Assembly (NCBI GenBank): GCA_036504075.1
Contig: DASXVX010000030.1
Span: 1 to 40,721 of the forward strand
Origin: DASXVX01 sp036504075
GTDB lineage: Bacteria; Bacillota; Sulfobacillia; Symbiobacteriales; Symbiobacteriaceae
Reading direction: 5' to 3'
DNA: 40,721 bases
Shown here: positions 15,959 to 23,559 of the stretch, piece by piece
Layout: every line of letters begins with the position of its first letter
How positions within the stretch are numbered: the first letter of the stretch is position 1
Made by a program: the position numbers and the translations under genes
Notes under the pieces: generated by a model
Told to the model about the DNA's origin: nothing
Seen by the model: only the letters and a program-made list of their open reading frames with translations
Database searches by the model: none

Positions 15959-17055
15959 AAAGCCGGGCGGGACAGATCGGGCTTACTCAGGGCGTCATCC
16001 TGGTCTACGCGATCCTGGCGGCCAAGCTGTTCATTCAGTACCCGTCGTTTCTGATCAATGTGGGCGGCCCGGCGGCGTGGCAGGTCGCCCTGATCATGAC
16101 GGGGGCCGGGTTGGTGCTCTTTTTGCCCATGTCCGCCCTGGCGAGACGATTCCCGGGGCAGGGTCTGGGGAAAATCAGCGAAACGGTGGCGGGGCCGTAC
16201 GCCGGGCCGCTGCTTTCCCTGACGGTGGCGGCGTGGCTGTTTGCGACGGTGGTGATCGGGCTCCGGGCCTTTACCGAGACGTTTATCATGGCGATTCTGC
16301 CCACGACGCCGCCCAGTGTGCTCGCCATCGTGATTCTGCTGTGCGTAATCTACGCTGCGCACCGCGGCATTGAGCCGCTCAGCCGGGCAACCCAGATGCT
16401 CTTTCCGGTAATTGCCGCCGGGATCTTTCTGGTGCTGCTCTTCAGCCTGCCCCGGGCCGATGCCAGCCGGCTGTACCCGTTCCTTGGCTTCGGGCCTTCG
16501 CCCACAATTTCCGGGGGCCTTTTCTACAGCGGCATCGCGGCAGAAGCGATGGTGCTGCTGGTGGTGGGGCATGCCTTTGAAGACCCGGAGAGCCTGCACC
16601 GCAGCGGGCTATACGGGATCCTGCTGTTCGGCCTGACCGCCGCGGCGACGGTATCGATTCTGGTGATGATTTTCGGGGCGCCGGACGCTGCCCAGCAGTC
16701 CTTTCCCATGTTCAACCTGGCCCGGCTGGTCTACCTGGGCCGGTTCCTCCAGCGGACTGAGGCGTTTATGGTCATGTTCTGGATCTTTGCGGTGGCCGTG
16801 CGGCTCTCGGCGCTCTTTTACGCCGGCGTCGTGTTGCTGACGGAGGCGCTGCGCCTCCCCTGGTACCGGCCGCTGGTCTACCCGATGGCGGTCCTGGCCA
16901 TGTCGCTGTCGTTGCTGCCCAAGGACTTCGTCACGGTGATCCGCATTGACCGGGACTGGCTGCGTCCGCTGGGGCTGGCGCTGGTAGCCATTCCCGTGGT
17001 GCTGCTGGTGCTGGCCGCGGTACGGCGCAAGGGAGGCGAAACCCATGCAGCTTAA
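15955..17055 (+). CDS. Spore germination receptor B subunit (GerB permease family)
   Basis: A 366-residue integral membrane protein with ten predicted helices, in the amino acid-polyamine-organocation transporter superfamily. In germinant receptors the B subunit is the best candidate for germinant binding. Features: TQGVILVYAILAAKLF at the start, GPAAWQVALIMTGAGLVLFLP, ILPTTPPSVLAIVILL, and basic C-terminus (AVRRKGGETHAA). Start ATG overlaps the A-subunit stop by 4 bases and has AAAGGAGG upstream. Its own end overlaps the C-subunit gene by 11 bases. All three subunits are therefore translationally coupled. Confidence 0.94.
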   Translation: MKSRAGQIGLTQGVILVYAILAAKLFIQYPSFLINVGGPAAWQVALIMTGAGLVLFLPMSALARRFPGQGLGKISETVAGPYAGPLLSLTVAAWLFATVVIGLRAFTETFIMAILPTTPPSVLAIVILLCVIYAAHRGIEPLSRATQMLFPVIAAGIFLVLLFSLPRADASRLYPFLGFGPSPTISGGLFYSGIAAEAMVLLVVGHAFEDPESLHRSGLYGILLFGLTAAATVSILVMIFGAPDAAQQSFPMFNLARLVYLGRFLQRTEAFMVMFWIFAVAVRLSALFYAGVVLLTEALRLPWYRPLVYPMAVLAMSLSLLPKDFVTVIRIDRDWLRPLGLALVAIPVVLLVLAAVRRKGGETHAA

Positions 17056-18298
17056 GCGGGCGGCGTGCCTCTTACTGGCGCTGGTCACGCTGTTTGTCGC
17101 GACCGGCTGCTGGGACCGGCGGGAGCTGGAAGAGACGGGCTTCGTGCTGGCTCTGGGCGTGGACAAAGGCGAACAGAGCCGGTATGCCATTACCGCCATG
17201 ATTGCTATTCCGGCGAAAATGGCCGGCGGCGGCAAAGGCGGCGGTGGCGGGGGCAAGGATAAGCCGGTTCTGCAAACGACGGTGGAGGCGCCCACGATCG
17301 CCGGTGCGATTTCACTGATCGACAGCTACCTGGACCGGCGCGTGTCGCTCCTGCACACCAAGGCGCTCTTCATGGCAGAGGATTTGGCCCGGGAAAGCGG
17401 TCTGAACACCATGGATGAATTCGTCCGCTTCCGGCAGGCGCGGCGGACGATTTTTTACATCGTGACAAAAGGCAAGGCGGCCGCCTTCCTCAAGAAGATG
17501 GACGTACAGCAGGAGAAGGACCCGCAGCGATTCATCGAGCAGATGACCTACAATTCCCGGGCCACGGCCATGATTCCCGCCGCGAGCCAGATTCAGCAGT
17601 TTGTCACGTCGGTGAACACCGGCTACACGCAGCCGATCACGTACTATGCGGCGATCAAGGACGAGGGCGAGGCCCAGGCAGCGGTGCCCAAGCCAGAGCA
17701 AGTGGCGGCCGGCGATTTTGCCGCCGGCGACCTGCCCCGTAAAGGCGGGCCGAACCTGGAACTGTTCGGTGCGGCTGCCTTCAGGCGTGACCGCATGGTA
17801 GGCGTGCTGACCGGCGAGGAGGTCCGGTACGTCCTTCTCCTGCAGGATCAATTTCAGCGGGGCTACTTCAACATTGCCGACCCCCGGGCCCCGGGCAAGT
17901 ATGTCTCCCTGGACGTGCGGCGGGGGCGGCCGATGACCATTGCAGTGGACCTGACGGGGGACCGGCCACGGCTGGACATTGTGGTGTCGCTGGAAGGTGA
18001 GATCCTGGCCATGCAGCCGGGGATCGACTATACGGAGCCGGAGTTTCAGCCCCGGCTGGAGGCGGCGGCCGCCGCCGAAATCCGGCGGGGCATGCGGGGG
18101 CTGGTCCAGAAAACGCAGGAGTGGAACACCGACGTGATCGGGTTTGGGTCCCATGTCGTCCGGCAGTTTCCGACGGTGGCAGCCTGGGAGTCGTTTAAGT
18201 GGCCCGAACACTACCAGGACGCAAACGTTCGCGTCGAAGTCCGGATGACGCTCCGGCGGTTCGGCGTGCAGTTAAGCCCGCCCAAGGCGGCACGGTAG
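17045..18298 (+). CDS. Spore germination receptor C subunit (Ger(x)C lipoprotein)
   Basis: A 417-residue lipoprotein that sits on the outer face of the spore inner membrane. The signal peptide LLLALVTLFVATGC ends in a lipobox with Cys near residue 19, followed at once by the family hallmark WDRRELEETGFVLALGVDKG. An unusual Gly/Lys-rich insert (MAGGGKGGGGGGKDKP) follows near residues 59-74. Three alpha/beta domains make up the rest. The C-terminal family motif is GLVQKTQEWNTDVIGFGSHV near 355-375. The ATG has AGGGAGGCG upstream and overlaps the B gene. A 58-residue membrane protein gene lies 22 bases downstream. Confidence 0.94.
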   Translation: MQLKRAACLLLALVTLFVATGCWDRRELEETGFVLALGVDKGEQSRYAITAMIAIPAKMAGGGKGGGGGGKDKPVLQTTVEAPTIAGAISLIDSYLDRRVSLLHTKALFMAEDLARESGLNTMDEFVRFRQARRTIFYIVTKGKAAAFLKKMDVQQEKDPQRFIEQMTYNSRATAMIPAASQIQQFVTSVNTGYTQPITYYAAIKDEGEAQAAVPKPEQVAAGDFAAGDLPRKGGPNLELFGAAAFRRDRMVGVLTGEEVRYVLLLQDQFQRGYFNIADPRAPGKYVSLDVRRGRPMTIAVDLTGDRPRLDIVVSLEGEILAMQPGIDYTEPEFQPRLEAAAAAEIRRGMRGLVQKTQEWNTDVIGFGSHVVRQFPTVAAWESFKWPEHYQDANVRVEVRMTLRRFGVQLSPPKAAR

Positions 18299-18320
18299 CC
18301 TGTGAGAGGGAGCGGTTCGG

Positions 18321-18497
18321 GTGGAGTTGATCGGTCGGATTGCGACGCTGCTGGTGCTGGCGCTCGTCACTGTCTACACGGTAAACTACGGGCGCTGGGC
18401 CCTGCGGCGGGGCCATGTGCGGGGGGCCGTGGGCTTGTTTCTTCTGGCTGCGGCAACTTTTCTGGTGCCGGGACTCATGCTGCTCTTGCGCGGATGA
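18321..18497 (+). CDS. 58-residue two-helix membrane protein of the ger operon
   Basis: This short gene reads VELIGRIATLLVLALVTVYT, then a basic loop (NYGRWALRRGHVRG), then a second hydrophobic helix (AVGLFLLAAATFLVPGLMLL) ending LRG. The GTG at 18321 has GAGAGGGAG about 8 bases upstream, and the gene starts 22 bases after the GerC-type stop. Some Bacillus germinant receptor operons carry a D-subunit gene for a small protein of two membrane helices that modulates receptor function. Size, topology and position fit that class, though similarity by sequence alone is not shown. Two intact helices, position and a good ribosome site argue that it is real. Confidence 0.65.
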   Translation: MELIGRIATLLVLALVTVYTVNYGRWALRRGHVRGAVGLFLLAAATFLVPGLMLLLRG

Positions 18498-18548
18498 CCC
18501 CCGCTTTTGGGCGCACCGGTGCGTATGGTATTCTCTGAACCCGTGCAA

Positions 18549-19328
18549 TTAGAGGAGATGGCCCAGACGTCGGCGAAAGCGGCGGGCCAGGTCCAGACGA
18601 CCGGCGGCGAACGTGCGCTGGAGGGCTTGGTTGGCCATGCGCCTGGCTTCGACGCCGTTTTCGGGCGCTTCAGCCAGGGCCAGCCAGGCTCTGGCCATTT
18701 CCCATTCCAGGCCGGGGGACGGGCCGTCGTCCCGAAGCGCCTGGGCCGCCAACACCTGCCGCGCTTCGTCGTACCGCTCGTGCTCCAGAAGGACGCCGAC
18801 TTTTTGCTGGCAGATGCGCGCTTTTAGCTCCAGGGAAACCGAGTCGGAAGCCGCTTCAGCCTCCTCAAGGAACCGGAGGCACTCCGTTGCGTTGCTTTCG
18901 GCCGAGGCCACCGTGGCCCGGAGCACAAAGAGTGCTGCCGTGCCGCCGGTCAAGGCACCTTCGTTCTGAGAGACCTCCGCGTCGATCGTCTCGACCGCCG
19001 CCCGGGCCCGCCGGATGTCGTTCATGCGGCAGTAAGCGTGGGTGAGTCTGGCGAGCGCTTCACACTTGATCCAGGCATCCCCCAGCAGGTTGGCCAGGCG
19101 AACCGCCTCTTCGCCGTGCAGGACCGCCGCCGGGCTAATCTGGTGGAGCTCCTCCGTATAGACCCAGCAGATGAGGCTGTGCAGCCGGGCGGCCTGCCTT
19201 CGGCTCAGGCGCCCGGAACGGAGAGCGTACTGCGCCCGTTCCATCGCCTCCCGGTGCCGGCCCTGCCGCACCAGACCCTGAATGGTCCGGTATTCCTCGG
19301 CACTGTCGTACCAGCGGGGTTCATTCAA
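18549..19328 (-). CDS. TPR-like helical repeat protein
   Basis: A 259-residue all-helical soluble protein made of paired helices typical of tetratricopeptide repeats: EYRTIQGLVRQGRHREAMERAQYALRSG, ARLHSLICWVYTEELHQISPAAVLHGEEAVRLANLLGD, CEALARLTHAYCRMNDIRRARAAVETI, LRFLEEAEAASDS. TPR proteins bind other proteins; the partner is unknown. A frame from ATG 19397 exists, but a near-consensus promoter (19363-19391) lies inside it, so the transcript starts after that codon. I therefore take the TTG at 19328, which has a G-rich site upstream. It is divergent from the MreB-type gene and converges on the ger operon. No helix-turn-helix is visible. Confidence 0.7.
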   Translation of the reverse strand: MNEPRWYDSAEEYRTIQGLVRQGRHREAMERAQYALRSGRLSRRQAARLHSLICWVYTEELHQISPAAVLHGEEAVRLANLLGDAWIKCEALARLTHAYCRMNDIRRARAAVETIDAEVSQNEGALTGGTAALFVLRATVASAESNATECLRFLEEAEAASDSVSLELKARICQQKVGVLLEHERYDEARQVLAAQALRDDGPSPGLEWEMARAWLALAEAPENGVEARRMANQALQRTFAAGRLDLARRFRRRLGHLL

Positions 19329-19362
19329 AACTGACCGCCCCCCGTGTTTGCCAGATATTGGT

Positions 19363-19391
19363 ATTATAGCAGGCGCCACCGTCACGGGCAA
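19363..19391 (-). promoter_or_regulatory. Sigma-A promoter for the TPR-like gene
   Basis: On the minus strand TTGCCC (19386-19391), a 17-base spacer and a perfect TATAAT (19363-19368). The predicted start near 19356 lies downstream of the ATG at 19397, which decides the translation start in favour of the TTG at 19328. Confidence 0.75.
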
Positions 19392-19534
19392 CTCCATGGT
19401 GAGTTCCGGAAGCGCTGGTGTATAACGTCCAATTTAACCATCAAGTTCCCGTTGTGGACAGACCTGCGATACTCTATCGTGATGTATGTAAGGCTATGTG
19501 TCAGTATAGGTCTGGTGACATAAGGAGGAGCCGA

Positions 19535-20533
19535 ATGTTTACGCAGGAACTCGGGATTGATCTCGGGACAGCCAACACCGTGGTCGTGGCGCGACGCAAG
19601 GGCATCGTGGCGACAGAACCGTCGGTGGTCGCCGTGGACCGCAAGACGAAGTCCATCGTGGCCGTGGGCGCTGAAGCCCGCCAGATGATCGGCCGGACGC
19701 CGGATTCGATCATGTCGATCCGGCCGGTCCAGGCCGGCGTAATCTCTGATTTGAACTATAGCACCACGCTGCTCAAATACTTGATTCACGGTGTCTCCTC
19801 CAGCCGCTGGCTGCGCCCGCGGGTGATTCTGACCATGCAGTCCTCCGCGTCCGAAGTGGACCGGCGGACACTGGCGGAGGCCGCCGTGCAGGCGGGGGCC
19901 GGCGAAGTATACCTGATGGAGCAAACCGTGGCCGCCGCCCTCGGCGCGGGGCTGCCGGTGGCCCAGGCGACCGGTTCGCTTCTGGTGGACGTGGGCTCGG
20001 GCACCATTTGCGCATCGGTCATCTCGCTGGGGGGCGTGGTGGTCTCCAACTCTTCGGGCATGGCCGGCGACACGCTGGATGAAGCGATTATCCGCTATGT
20101 GAAGCGGGAGCATAGCCTGCTGATCGGCCAGCCTACCGCCGAACGGCTGAAATTGCGCCTGGGTTCTGCCGTGCCGGGCGTGTCCGGGTCGGCGACCGTA
20201 GCCGGCCGGCTGGTAACCACGGGCATGCCGGCGGCGGTGCTGATCAAGGCCGGGGAAGTCTTCGAAGCGCTGAACGACTCGCTGGCCCAGGTGGACAGCC
20301 TGGTCCTGAACCTGCTGGAGCGGACGCCGCCAGAACTGCTGGCTGACATCAGTTCGAGCGGCATCACGCTCACGGGCGGCGGAGCGCTGCTGCGAGGGCT
20401 TGATCTGCGGCTCTCCCAGGTGACCTCCCTGCCGGTCCGGGTGGCCGACTCGCCCATGGAGACGGTGGCCATGGGCACCGGTCAAGTGCTGGAAGGCAAG
20501 CAGCGGGTACCGCTCCGCCGGATCAAGCCGTAA
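19535..20533 (+). CDS. Rod-shape determining protein, MreB/Mbl family
   Basis: A bacterial actin that forms membrane-associated filaments guiding cell-wall synthesis. The 332-residue length is typical. Nucleotide-binding motifs are visible: phosphate-1 ELGIDLGTANTVVV (4-17), connect-1 near QAGAGEVYLMEQTVAAALGAGLP, phosphate-2 GSLLVDVGSGTICASVISLGG and the adenosine motif SGITLTGGGALLRGLD. The ATG at 19535 has AAGGAGG at proper spacing; an in-frame extension to 19418 is unlike the family. No mreC or mreD follows; the gene is monocistronic and ends at a strong hairpin. This is more like Mbl or a sporulation-associated paralogue than the mreBCD locus. Confidence 0.92.
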   Translation: MFTQELGIDLGTANTVVVARRKGIVATEPSVVAVDRKTKSIVAVGAEARQMIGRTPDSIMSIRPVQAGVISDLNYSTTLLKYLIHGVSSSRWLRPRVILTMQSSASEVDRRTLAEAAVQAGAGEVYLMEQTVAAALGAGLPVAQATGSLLVDVGSGTICASVISLGGVVVSNSSGMAGDTLDEAIIRYVKREHSLLIGQPTAERLKLRLGSAVPGVSGSATVAGRLVTTGMPAAVLIKAGEVFEALNDSLAQVDSLVLNLLERTPPELLADISSSGITLTGGGALLRGLDLRLSQVTSLPVRVADSPMETVAMGTGQVLEGKQRVPLRRIKP

Positions 20534-20553
20534 CGGCCACACGCCCGAACTAC

Positions 20554-20584
20554 GAGTCCGGTATCCCCTGTGGATACCGGACTC
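20554..20584 (+). terminator. Terminator after the MreB-type gene
   Basis: GAGTCCGGTATCC (20554-20566) pairs perfectly over 13 bp with GGATACCGGACTC (20572-20584). The downstream T-tract is weak (GCCGTATTT). It starts 21 bases after the stop. Confidence 0.7.
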
Positions 20585-20721
20585 GCCGTATTTCCGGAGC
20601 GAAACCGGGGGAAATTCGCCTGGGGAACGGCCAAGATCACCGATTTCAAACGAGGATTTCTCAGGGTCTATATGGAAATAATTGGTAACTCATTGCATTC
20701 GACTTCAAGGGGGCTCTCCTG

Positions 20722-22104
20722 GTGGATCGTTGGTCTGGGTATCTGAACACACATAAGGACCGGTTTCTCGGCGAGTTACTTGGCCTGCTGCGCATCAAGA
20801 GCGTGTCAACGGACCCGGCGTACCAGGCTGAAGTCCGGGGCGCCGCCCGCTGGACGGCTGACCGCATGCACCAGGCCGGGATCGAGGGCGTGCGGGTCAT
20901 GGAGACCGGCGGCCATCCCGTGGTTTACGGTGAGTGGCTGCATGCACCCGGCAAGCCGACGGTGCTGATTTACGGGCACTTCGACGTGCAGCCCGCCGAT
21001 CCGCTGCAGTTGTGGACCTCGCCGCCGTTTGAGCCGCTGGTCCGCGACGGACGGGTCTACGCTCGGGGCGCCAGCGATATGAAAGGTAACCTGGTCCTGC
21101 CGATCCTCGCCTGTGAGGCGTGGCTGCAAACAGAAGGCGCCCTGCCCGTAAACGTAAAGTTCCTGTTCGAAGGGGAAGAAGAGATCGGCAGTCCGTCGCT
21201 GGCCCCCTTTATTACCGACCACCGCGAGTTGCTGGCCTGCGACGTGGCTGTCAGCGCCGACTCCGCACAGTACAACGAGGAGCAGCCGGCTCTCTGGGTC
21301 GGACTGCGGGGTCTCTGCGGCGTGCAGATCGGCGTGCGCAGCGCCGCCACCGACCTGCATTCCGGGGTCATGGGCGGCATCGCCCCCAACGCCGTGCACG
21401 CGCTGGTGCGGATCATCGACTCCCTGCGCAGTCCCGACGGGCGGATTCTGGTCAAAGGGTTCTACGACGACGTTCTCCCCCTCAGCCAGGCGGAGCGGGA
21501 GGCGCTGGCCCGCCTGCCCGACGACACGGCGGCGATCAAGCGGCAGACCGGCATCCGGGCGGTCTGCGGGGAGCCGGGTTTCACGCCGCTTGAGCGCAAC
21601 TGGGTGCGCCCAACGCTGGATGTAAACGGCATGTGGGGCGGCTTCCAGGGGGAAGGCTCCAAGACGATTATCCCCTGCGAAGCGCACGCCAAAATTACCT
21701 GCCGGCTGGTACCGAACCAGCATCCCGAGCGGATTCTGGAGTGCCTCAAGGCGCACATCGCGGCCCATTCGCCGGCGGAGGTGGCGGTGTCGGTTTCGCC
21801 CATGTGCGGCCATGCGGAGTCGTACATGGTTTCACCCGACCACTGGGGTATGGCGGCGGCCGGTCACACCCTGGCCACCCTGTACGGAAAGGCGCCCTTC
21901 CACATGCGGATGGGCGCCACTGTGCCGGTCACGGCCCTGTTCCTGAAGTTGCTGGGTGTCGACACGGTCTCGTTCGGCTTCGGCATGGACGACGAGCAGA
22001 TTCACGCGCCCGATGAGTTTATCCGGCTGAGCAATTTCGAGCAGGGCCAGCGGGCCTTCTGCATGCTGCTGCCCGAGCTGGGTCTGCGGGGGCCGGCCCG
22101 GTAA
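20722..22104 (+). CDS. M20-family metallopeptidase (dipeptidase)
   Basis: A 460-residue M20 peptidase that cleaves dipeptides or related N-acyl amino acids in the cytosol using two zinc ions. Metal motifs: GHFDVQPADPLQLWTSPPF (His, with the catalytic Asp), RGASDMKGNLVLP (bridging Asp), FEGEEEIGSPS (catalytic Glu then Glu ligand), a ligand Asp in VAVSADSAQY and the final His in EQIHAPDEFI. The dimerisation domain sits at about 200-330 and contains the TDLHSGVMGG motif. The GTG at 20722 has AAGGGGG upstream. Neighbours on either side give no pathway clue. There is a weak AT-rich promoter-like zone at 20660-20695. Confidence 0.93.
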   Translation: MDRWSGYLNTHKDRFLGELLGLLRIKSVSTDPAYQAEVRGAARWTADRMHQAGIEGVRVMETGGHPVVYGEWLHAPGKPTVLIYGHFDVQPADPLQLWTSPPFEPLVRDGRVYARGASDMKGNLVLPILACEAWLQTEGALPVNVKFLFEGEEEIGSPSLAPFITDHRELLACDVAVSADSAQYNEEQPALWVGLRGLCGVQIGVRSAATDLHSGVMGGIAPNAVHALVRIIDSLRSPDGRILVKGFYDDVLPLSQAEREALARLPDDTAAIKRQTGIRAVCGEPGFTPLERNWVRPTLDVNGMWGGFQGEGSKTIIPCEAHAKITCRLVPNQHPERILECLKAHIAAHSPAEVAVSVSPMCGHAESYMVSPDHWGMAAAGHTLATLYGKAPFHMRMGATVPVTALFLKLLGVDTVSFGFGMDDEQIHAPDEFIRLSNFEQGQRAFCMLLPELGLRGPAR

Positions 22105-22266
22105 CCAATTCGACGGCGTGGGAAGCCGCATCGGCCCAAAGGACGAGGGTGCGGTCTGTCTTGCGTCCGATGGCCGCTGGTGATCCATGCGTTATCGTAA
22201 GGTACGAGGTCCGATGATGAACGGCTGCCGGGCAGGGGGTGAAGCACTGTTAGCATCTCGCTCGGA

Positions 22267-22992
22267 ATGGTGACCGTGATGCCAGGGGTCCTCATCGCCC
22301 TGAAGTGGCTCCTGATACTCGTGGGCTGGATCCTGGCGCTCGTTCTGCTACTGGTCATGGCCCTGCTTTTTCTGCCCCTGGATCTCTCCGGCCGTACGGA
22401 TTCCGACCTGCATGCCGACGAATGGGGCGAGGAGCTGGAAGGGGCGGTTCGGTGGCAGTTGCGGCTCCGGTGGGGCTGGGGACTCTTCCTGGTCGGACTG
22501 GCGGGCCGGTGGCTGACCGTGGAGCAGGCTGAAGTGCGGCTGATGGGCATTCGCCTGCGTTCCCGGAAGCGCCCGCAGCCGGTGAAGGCGAAGACGGAGA
22601 AACCAGCGCCGGCCAAGCGCCGCCGGATGACGCCGGACCTGACCAAAGCCCTGATCCAGGAGGGGCTGCGCCTGTTGGACCGAGTCTGGCGGGACCTGGG
22701 CTTGCAGGTGGAAGGCGAAGTTGCCTACGGCCTCGACGACCCGGCCCTCGTCGGGTGGTGTGAGGCGCTCCTCTGGACGGCCGGCCGCCCGGCGGCCGTG
22801 CGGGTGACGCCGGACTGGCTGGACCCCCGCCTGGAAGGTTGGCTTCAGTTCCGTGGACGCATCTTTGGCGTGGAGTTCCTGGCGGCGCTGCTGGCAGCGC
22901 TCAAGAATCCTGTGCTGCGCCGCCATCTTGTTTCAGGCTTCAGAGCTAAACTGTTCGGTCGAAAAACCAAATTCAGGAGGTCATTGACATGA
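22267..22992 (+). CDS. DUF2953-type membrane protein (YtfI-like)
   Basis: A 241-residue protein with one strong N-terminal membrane helix pair (LIALKWLLILVGWILALVLLLVMALLFLPLDL), then a soluble domain of about 190 residues containing a basic Pro/Lys linker (RKRPQPVKAKTEKPAPAKRRR). Content and position match the DUF2953 family, which lies next to ytfJ/gerW in many spore-formers. Function is unknown but sporulation-linked by context. The stop overlaps the GerW ATG by 4 bases. The start is uncertain: ATG 22267 or ATG 22279, the latter with GGTGA just upstream. The 162-base gap before it holds no clear element. Confidence 0.8.
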   Translation: MVTVMPGVLIALKWLLILVGWILALVLLLVMALLFLPLDLSGRTDSDLHADEWGEELEGAVRWQLRLRWGWGLFLVGLAGRWLTVEQAEVRLMGIRLRSRKRPQPVKAKTEKPAPAKRRRMTPDLTKALIQEGLRLLDRVWRDLGLQVEGEVAYGLDDPALVGWCEALLWTAGRPAAVRVTPDWLDPRLEGWLQFRGRIFGVEFLAALLAALKNPVLRRHLVSGFRAKLFGRKTKFRRSLT

Positions 22993-23360
22993 CGGATGCT
23001 CTTCAGACGATTGTCCAGACCCTGGAAAAGAACCTTTCCACCAAGCAGGTCTTCGGTGAGACGCTTGTGATCGGCGGCGTGACGATGGTGCCGGTGATGG
23101 ATCTCAGCTTCGGCTTTGGCGGCGGGATGGGTGAGGGCCGCAGCAAGGATAGCGAGAGTGGCACCGGCGGCGGCGGCGGTGGTGCGGCCAAGCTGGCGCC
23201 GAAGGCGATTCTGGTGATCAGCGAGGGCAAGGTCAGCGTGCTGCCGATTACCAAGGGCGGGCCCATGGATAAGATCATGGAGGCTCTCCCCGGCGTGCTC
23301 GAGAAGGTCTTGCCCAAGAAGGGCGAGGAGAAGGCCGAAGTGAAGGCCGAGGAGCAGTAG
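22989..23360 (+). CDS. gerW: GerW/YtfJ-family sporulation protein
   Basis: A 123-residue protein of the GerW (YtfJ) family, found in spore-formers and tied to spore germination or coat-related functions. The N-terminal part (ALQTIVQTLEKNLSTKQVFGETLVIGGVTMVPVMDLSFGFGGG) is the family core. A Gly-rich low-complexity loop follows (ESGTGGGGGGAAK), then KAILVISEGKVSVLPITKGG and an acidic/basic tail with repeats of EKAEVKAEEQ type. The ATG overlaps the DUF2953 stop and has AGGAGG at 7 bases. Together the pair is the ytfI-ytfJ type unit. A GC hairpin follows the stop (23391-23426). Confidence 0.88.
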   Translation: MTDALQTIVQTLEKNLSTKQVFGETLVIGGVTMVPVMDLSFGFGGGMGEGRSKDSESGTGGGGGGAAKLAPKAILVISEGKVSVLPITKGGPMDKIMEALPGVLEKVLPKKGEEKAEVKAEEQ

Positions 23361-23390
23361 CGGTCGGGTTGGCGGGTCGCGTATCGCCTG

Positions 23391-23426
23391 AGGCGGGTGT
23401 TCCGGGCAAGACCGGGGCACCCGCCT
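23391..23426 (+). terminator. GC hairpin downstream of gerW
   Basis: AGGCGGGTG (23391-23399) pairs with CACCCGCCT (23418-23426), with further pairing inside the loop. No T-run follows, so a Rho-independent terminator is only possible. It lies 30 bases after the gerW stop. Confidence 0.4.
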
Positions 23427-23490
23427 TCGTGATGCGGGGGTTCCGGAACCATTCTTGGCCGCAGATTTCGCACATGGCGCAGATGGGAAC

Positions 23491-23519
23491 AGGACCAGGG
23501 CAATCCACGCCCTGGTCCT
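23491..23519 (-). terminator. Hairpin downstream of nrfA
   Basis: AGGACCAGGGC (23491-23501) pairs perfectly with GCCCTGGTCCT (23509-23519). It lies about 40 bases past the nrfA stop on the minus strand and may end the nap-nrf transcript, though no clear T-tract follows. Confidence 0.55.
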
Positions 23520-23559
23520 GCATACCTATACGACCTCATTCATGCCTCATCAACCAGAT

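Noticed and set aside
23275..23523. Minus-strand frame with a Cys cluster (CAMCEICGQEW)
   Set aside because: It covers a strong hairpin and most of gerW antisense, has no ribosome site, and the Cys motif lacks a second pair.
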